From the NCBI GenBank assembly GCA_023390655.1, contig JAEWCL010000022.1, positions 22,341 through 86,340 on the forward strand: a stretch of DNA of 64,000 bases. Reading direction: 5' to 3'. The notes beneath the pieces were generated by a model. It had not been told where the DNA came from. It searched no databases and worked only from the letters and a program-made list of their open reading frames with translations. A program made the translations under genes and the position numbers. Each line of letters opens with the position of its first letter. Positions within the stretch are counted from its first letter, which is position 1. Source of the stretch: Bacillota bacterium (GTDB taxonomy: Bacteria; Bacillota; Clostridia; Christensenellales; CAG-138). Shown piece by piece: positions 60,977 through 64,000 of the stretch.

Positions 60977-61630
60977 TTACGCTTCTTCCTGATAGCACAG
61001 ATACCAGGACTTGCACACAACACCCTCGGGCGGGCTCATCATGCGCTGCTGCATGGCCTGATAGTCCTGCGGGGGCGGTAAAATCCCGGGATCGCCGGGC
61101 TGCCAGTTTGCGGGCGTGAGCAAACCGGTTTCATCGGTAAACTGCAGCGCTTCCACCGTACGGAGGATTTCGGGAATATTGCGCCCTGTCGTCATGGGAT
61201 AGGCGAGAATGGCGCGTATGCGCTGTGTCGGATCAATGATAAACGTGCTGCGCACCGTTGCCTCTGTGCTCGCATCCGGCGAAAGCATGCCGTACATGCG
61301 CGCGACCTCTCCGGTTCTATCCGCAACGATAGGAAACGGAATGTGGACGCCCGTCATTTCATAGATGCTGTTTGCCCATCCCAAATGCGAACTGTTGGAA
61401 TCGATGCTCAACCCCAACAGATATGTATTGAGCGCCCGGAACTTCTGATAGAGCGCCGCAAAACCTAAAAACTCCGTGGTGCATACCGGCGTAAAATCCC
61501 CCGGATGCGAAAAAAAGACCACCCACATCCCCTGGTACCGCGCCATTTTGATCGGCCCCATCGTGCTGTTCGCCACAAAATCGGGTGCAAGCATGCCGAT
61601 GCGCAGACAGTTGACCTCCACTTTCATCAC
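60977..61630 (-). CDS. Peroxiredoxin, Prx6/archaeal thiol-peroxidase type
   Basis: 217 residues. Peroxidatic Cys50 in DFTPVCTTE, and the C-terminal extension with Cys206 and Cys212 (CKSWYLC) matches the archaeal Prx6-type enzymes such as ApTPx (Cys50, Cys207, Cys213). It reduces peroxides with thiol electrons and forms large toroid decamers. It is divergent from the glutathione peroxidase-ohrR pair, so the 60.9-62.9 kb stretch is a peroxide-defence cluster. Confidence 0.9.
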   Translation of the reverse strand: MMKVEVNCLRIGMLAPDFVANSTMGPIKMARYQGMWVVFFSHPGDFTPVCTTEFLGFAALYQKFRALNTYLLGLSIDSNSSHLGWANSIYEMTGVHIPFPIVADRTGEVARMYGMLSPDASTEATVRSTFIIDPTQRIRAILAYPMTTGRNIPEILRTVEALQFTDETGLLTPANWQPGDPGILPPPQDYQAMQQRMMSPPEGVVCKSWYLCYQEEA

Positions 61631-61831
61631 CCCTTCTGCTCATTCTATGCAATGGCCTGTCACATAAGCCCGAAAAATTGCCCATACCGCTTTAGGAAAG
61701 TGTTTGCCGCAAGACGACAGCCATCCTCCCGGCAATATCTACCCACTTCCACAGTAAAGCAATTTTGGCGTGTATAGGCCAATACAAATGGATGATTTGC
61801 CCAAGAAACGCGCAAGCGAAGAGAATATATC

Positions 61832-61860
61832 TTGACATCGTAATTTATATTTTATACAAT
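61832..61860 (+). promoter_or_regulatory. Promoter of the glutathione peroxidase-ohrR operon
   Basis: TTGACA, 17 bases, TACAAT, 33 bases before the ATG at 61894. Confidence 0.7.
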
Positions 61861-61863
61861 ATA
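61846..61863. promoter_or_regulatory. Candidate OhrR operator over the -10 box
   Basis: TATATT-TTATAC-AATATA, a 6-bp inverted repeat with six-base centre that covers the -10 box. Position and AT-rich dyad suit a MarR-type repressor; it is not a textbook OhrR box. Confidence 0.45.
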
Positions 61864-61893
61864 GTAGCATCAAACATAGAAGGGAAGATTATA

Positions 61894-62436
61894 ATGTCGG
61901 TTCATGCATATTCCTACCGTTCCATAGAAGGCAAGGAGGTTTCCCTTGCAGACTACGCGGGCAAGGTATTGCTGCTGGTGAATACCGCAAGCAAGTGCGG
62001 ATTTACCCCGCAGTATGAGGGGCTTGAAACACTGTATCAGGCGTATCAGGACAAGGGGCTTGTGATCATCGGGTTCCCATGCAACCAGTTCGGTGAACAG
62101 GAACCGGGCACAAACAATGACGTACAGGACTTCTGCAAGGTGCGCTATGGCGTCACCTTCCCACTTTCCGAAAAAGTGGACGTGCGGGAAGAAACCGCAA
62201 TCCCCCTCTATCAATACCTTACGGCAAACACGGCGTTCCAAGGCCTGGGCCGCGGCGCAAAGGCAAAGACGCTGGAGCTGTTTTTAAAGGCGCGGTATGG
62301 CAAAGGCTATTCAGACAGCTCCATCAAATGGAACTTTACGAAGTTCCTCATCGATAAAGAGGGCAACATCGCTGGACGGTATGAGCCTACCGTGGAGCCC
62401 GCAGATTTGGAAGCAAAGATCAAGGAGCTGCTGTAG
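61894..62436 (+). CDS. Glutathione peroxidase family thiol peroxidase
   Basis: 180 residues from ATG 61894; the long frame upstream is spurious because it crosses the promoter. Peroxidatic Cys35 in NTASKCGFTPQY (not selenocysteine), Gln in FPCNQFGEQEPG and Trp in KWNFTKFLID complete the catalytic set. The Cys in FPCNQF is usual. Such bacterial enzymes normally use thioredoxin. Followed by ohrR after five bases. Confidence 0.93.
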   Translation: MSVHAYSYRSIEGKEVSLADYAGKVLLLVNTASKCGFTPQYEGLETLYQAYQDKGLVIIGFPCNQFGEQEPGTNNDVQDFCKVRYGVTFPLSEKVDVREETAIPLYQYLTANTAFQGLGRGAKAKTLELFLKARYGKGYSDSSIKWNFTKFLIDKEGNIAGRYEPTVEPADLEAKIKELL

Positions 62437-62441
62437 CCAAC

Positions 62442-62900
62442 ATGAACGACGCCGCCTATGACCCCCTGCTGCTGGACCACCAGCTGTGCTTTGCGCTCTA
62501 TGCCGCGTCCAAGGAAGTGATCCGGCTGTATACGCCGTATCTCTCCCCCCACGGGCTGACGTATACGCAATACATCGCGCTGCTTGTGCTGTGGGAAGCG
62601 GACGATATCACCGTTTCTGAGCTTGGCGCGCGGCTGATGCTCGACTCCGGCACGCTTGCCCCCATGCTCAAAAAGCTTGCGGAAAAAGGGTACCTCCTGC
62701 GGACGCGCTCCAAGGAGGATGAGCGTGTGGTCAAGCTGAAATTGACGCCATCCGGCCGGGAACTCAAAAAAGCCTTTACAGGCCTTCCACAGAAGCTTGC
62801 CTGTGCGCTCGCGCTGCCCGTAGAGCGGCTTGCCATGCTCAAGACGGAGCTCAATGCATTGACACAGCAATTGCACGAACAGCAGCACCCGCCCGGATGA
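62442..62900 (+). CDS. ohrR: OhrR/MarR-family organic peroxide sensor
   Basis: 152 residues. The reactive Cys16 in LLLDHQLCFALYAASKE is the OhrR hallmark, followed by YLSPHGLTYTQYIALLVLWE and the winged helix TVSELGARLMLDSGTLAPMLKKLAEKGYLLRTRSKEDER. Oxidation of this Cys by organic peroxides releases DNA. The usual Ohr partner is absent; the glutathione peroxidase gene takes its place in the operon and is the likely target. Confidence 0.93.
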   Translation: MNDAAYDPLLLDHQLCFALYAASKEVIRLYTPYLSPHGLTYTQYIALLVLWEADDITVSELGARLMLDSGTLAPMLKKLAEKGYLLRTRSKEDERVVKLKLTPSGRELKKAFTGLPQKLACALALPVERLAMLKTELNALTQQLHEQQHPPG

Positions 62901-62916
62901 TGTTCCCGGTATGCAA

Positions 62917-62952
62917 AAAGGCCAAAGCAATACGCTTTGGCCTCTATTTTTC
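62917..62952 (+). terminator. Terminator of the peroxidase-ohrR operon
   Basis: AGGCCAAAGC / GCTTTGGCCT followed by CTATTTTTC; overlaps the end of the convergent membrane-protein gene by nine bases. Confidence 0.8.
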
Positions 62953-63507
62953 GTTCCCGTTATTCTTTGGGCGTTTTTCTTCCCCGCCGTCCTCCTGTAA
63001 GGGCGCGTTCTCCGTCTCCTCCGCTTGCTGCGGTTCAGGCGGGGCAATCTCCTCCCCTTCCGCCATATGCGGCTGGCCGAACATGGCGTAAAACAGCGGG
63101 GACAGCAGCGCGGGCGCAAGCGCAAACATATTAGATACTCCCAGCTTTAATAACGCCGTATGGAGGTACGTAAACGGCCACACCGGGAAGAGCAGCCACT
63201 TGGGAAGCGTTGTGCCGCGCGCCGCAAACTCCTGCGCCACGACAAACAGCAGGAAGTAATACAGTGTCACATACGCCGCCGAGCGGATGATCTCATCCTG
63301 CCGGAGCCTGCGCAGGCACACAAAGCCGGAAAGCGCAAACAGCACAAGCGCCGCTCCCGCACCCACGTAAAACGCCTGAGCCTGCTCCATATGCCCGGCA
63401 AGGAGCAGGCTCAGGCCGTAGCTCAAAGCACCCGTAATAAGGCACACAACTGGTACAAGCACCTGCTTCTGCCAGGGGATGGGCGGCCTATTTTTGGTTG
63501 CATCCAT
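62944..63507 (-). CDS. Membrane protein of unknown function with acidic C-terminal tail
   Basis: 187 residues. Four hydrophobic segments (about 17-37, 45-62, 76-92 and 125-145) are followed by a charged cytoplasmic tail rich in Glu, Pro and Lys (EEKRPKNNGNEK end). No known family is recognised. It lies 16 bases after the second small membrane protein gene on the same strand; the pair may work together. Confidence 0.65.
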   Translation of the reverse strand: MDATKNRPPIPWQKQVLVPVVCLITGALSYGLSLLLAGHMEQAQAFYVGAGAALVLFALSGFVCLRRLRQDEIIRSAAYVTLYYFLLFVVAQEFAARGTTLPKWLLFPVWPFTYLHTALLKLGVSNMFALAPALLSPLFYAMFGQPHMAEGEEIAPPEPQQAEETENAPLQEDGGEEKRPKNNGNEK

Positions 63508-63523
63508 ATCTCTGAAAACTCCT

Positions 63524-63790
63524 TTATGCTCTGATCAGCTGGTACATCCACAAACCCGTGGTGAAAATGCCCATCAGACAGGCAAGCATCAACAGCAGCA
63601 TGGGCAGGCGGCGCTGCTTTTTTGTTTTTCTTGCGCGGTACTCAAGCCCGGCTATAAGCAGACCTGTGAGCGCGCACGCAGAAGGCGCAAACCCCGGAAG
63701 CGCCGCGTACCACGCGCCGCCCAGGAAAAAATGATCCGCCAGCAAATAGCCCGCGCCTAAGCTACACAAAAACGAAAGCAGTAACGGCAA
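63524..63790 (-). CDS. Small two- or three-helix membrane protein
   Basis: 88 residues from a TTG start at 63790 with GAGAGGGGGAA just upstream. Hydrophobic segments at about 3-25, 30-50 and 62-85, separated by a basic loop RARKTKKQRR. No family is recognised. First gene of a two-gene transcript. Confidence 0.6.
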   Translation of the reverse strand: MPLLLSFLCSLGAGYLLADHFFLGGAWYAALPGFAPSACALTGLLIAGLEYRARKTKKQRRLPMLLLMLACLMGIFTTGLWMYQLIRA

Positions 63791-63957
63791 GCATGTTCCC
63801 CCTCTCCCCGGACAGGCCGTATTCTATAGGAGTATATCACGAAAAAGACACAAAAAACAGGTGGAGCCGTTGCCATATGCATGCTATACTATAACGTGAA
63901 GCAATAGGGTCTATATATTGCAAGTTTTTTATCAAAGTTCAAGGAGGGTATTTGAGC

Positions 63958-64000
63958 ATGCAATACTCCCGCGAGGTGGAGGAAATGGTTTGCGTCGCCA
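63958..64000 (+). CDS. Start of a gene cut by the window edge
   Basis: ATG 63958 with AAGGAGGG twelve bases upstream opens MQYSREVEEMVCVA and runs off the end. TTG 63952 is an alternative start. A TATACTATAAC segment near 63884 may belong to its promoter. Too short for a family call. Confidence 0.55.
   Translation, partial: MQYSREVEEMVCVA

Noticed and set aside
61894..62436. Selenocysteine in the glutathione peroxidase
   Set aside because: The active-site codon is TGC (Cys), with no in-frame TGA.

Overview
The window reads as the chromosome of a GC-rich member of the Clostridia (Bacillota). Supporting signs are Gram-positive style ribosome binding sites (GGAGG cores), several TTG starts, a BceRS-BceAB module, a DUF4364 gene, a G5/3D-domain protein overlapping rsmA, an OhrR regulator, LysM/GH18 spore-cortex-type proteins and a 6S-like RNA between tRNA genes. 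The YjjI/YjjW glycyl radical pair points to anaerobic life. I cannot name the genus from the sequence alone.

Layout. (1) 1-6233: an AT-rich mobile island on the minus strand. It holds a truncated YobI-like membrane P-loop NTPase, a large NACHT NTPase bracketed by two pairs of short direct repeats, and a ParB-like protein. It ends at a tRNA-Arg(CCT) 3' fragment, the scar expected from integration into a tRNA gene. (2) 6.5-15.6 kb: GC-rich core with a VOC protein, a QueD-like protein, acetyltransferase, small unknown genes, and a glycyl radical enzyme, its activase and a nucleoside hydrolase in one tight operon. (3) 15.8-23.6 kb: a polyol locus. An RbsABC-type importer and a medium-chain polyol dehydrogenase face a ROK regulator and xylulokinase; together they can turn a pentitol into xylulose 5-phosphate. 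(4) 23.8-34.5 kb: a second ABC importer operon whose downstream genes are an unusual mix: MlrC (M81), a creatinase/M24 protein lacking metal-ligand Asp residues, an ASRT-family protein and a phosphomannose-isomerase-like cupin. A divergent LacI regulator and a rhamnose-mutarotase-like protein sit beside it, with two palindromic operators in the promoter region. The substrate is unknown; this is the best candidate for an undescribed pathway.

(5) 34.7-40.8 kb: a second integrated element, in tRNA-Gln(CTG), bounded by a 3' tRNA copy and the intact tRNA. It carries a decayed integrase, redox genes (nitroreductase, flavodoxin-like quinone reductase, tautomerase), an HxlR and an XRE regulator, an acetyltransferase and an alpha/alpha-toroid protein. 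(6) 40.8-51.8 kb: tRNA-Gln, 6S-like RNA, tRNA-Val, DUF4364, G5/3D protein, rsmA, feoAB with a divergent DtxR-type regulator, and a complete Bce-type peptide-antibiotic sensing and resistance module. (7) 52.0-57.6 kb: a SrlD-like dehydrogenase, PHP protein, SorE-like sorbose-1-phosphate reductase and RhaB-like kinase, which together suggest a kinase-dependent L-sorbose-type route to fructose 6-phosphate. (8) 57.7-64 kb: tandem LysM/GH18 paralogues with oppositely damaged active sites, an IclR regulator, a Prx6-type peroxiredoxin, and a glutathione peroxidase-OhrR pair, then two small membrane proteins and the start of one more gene.

Family assignments come from recognising motifs in the translations; no database search was possible.
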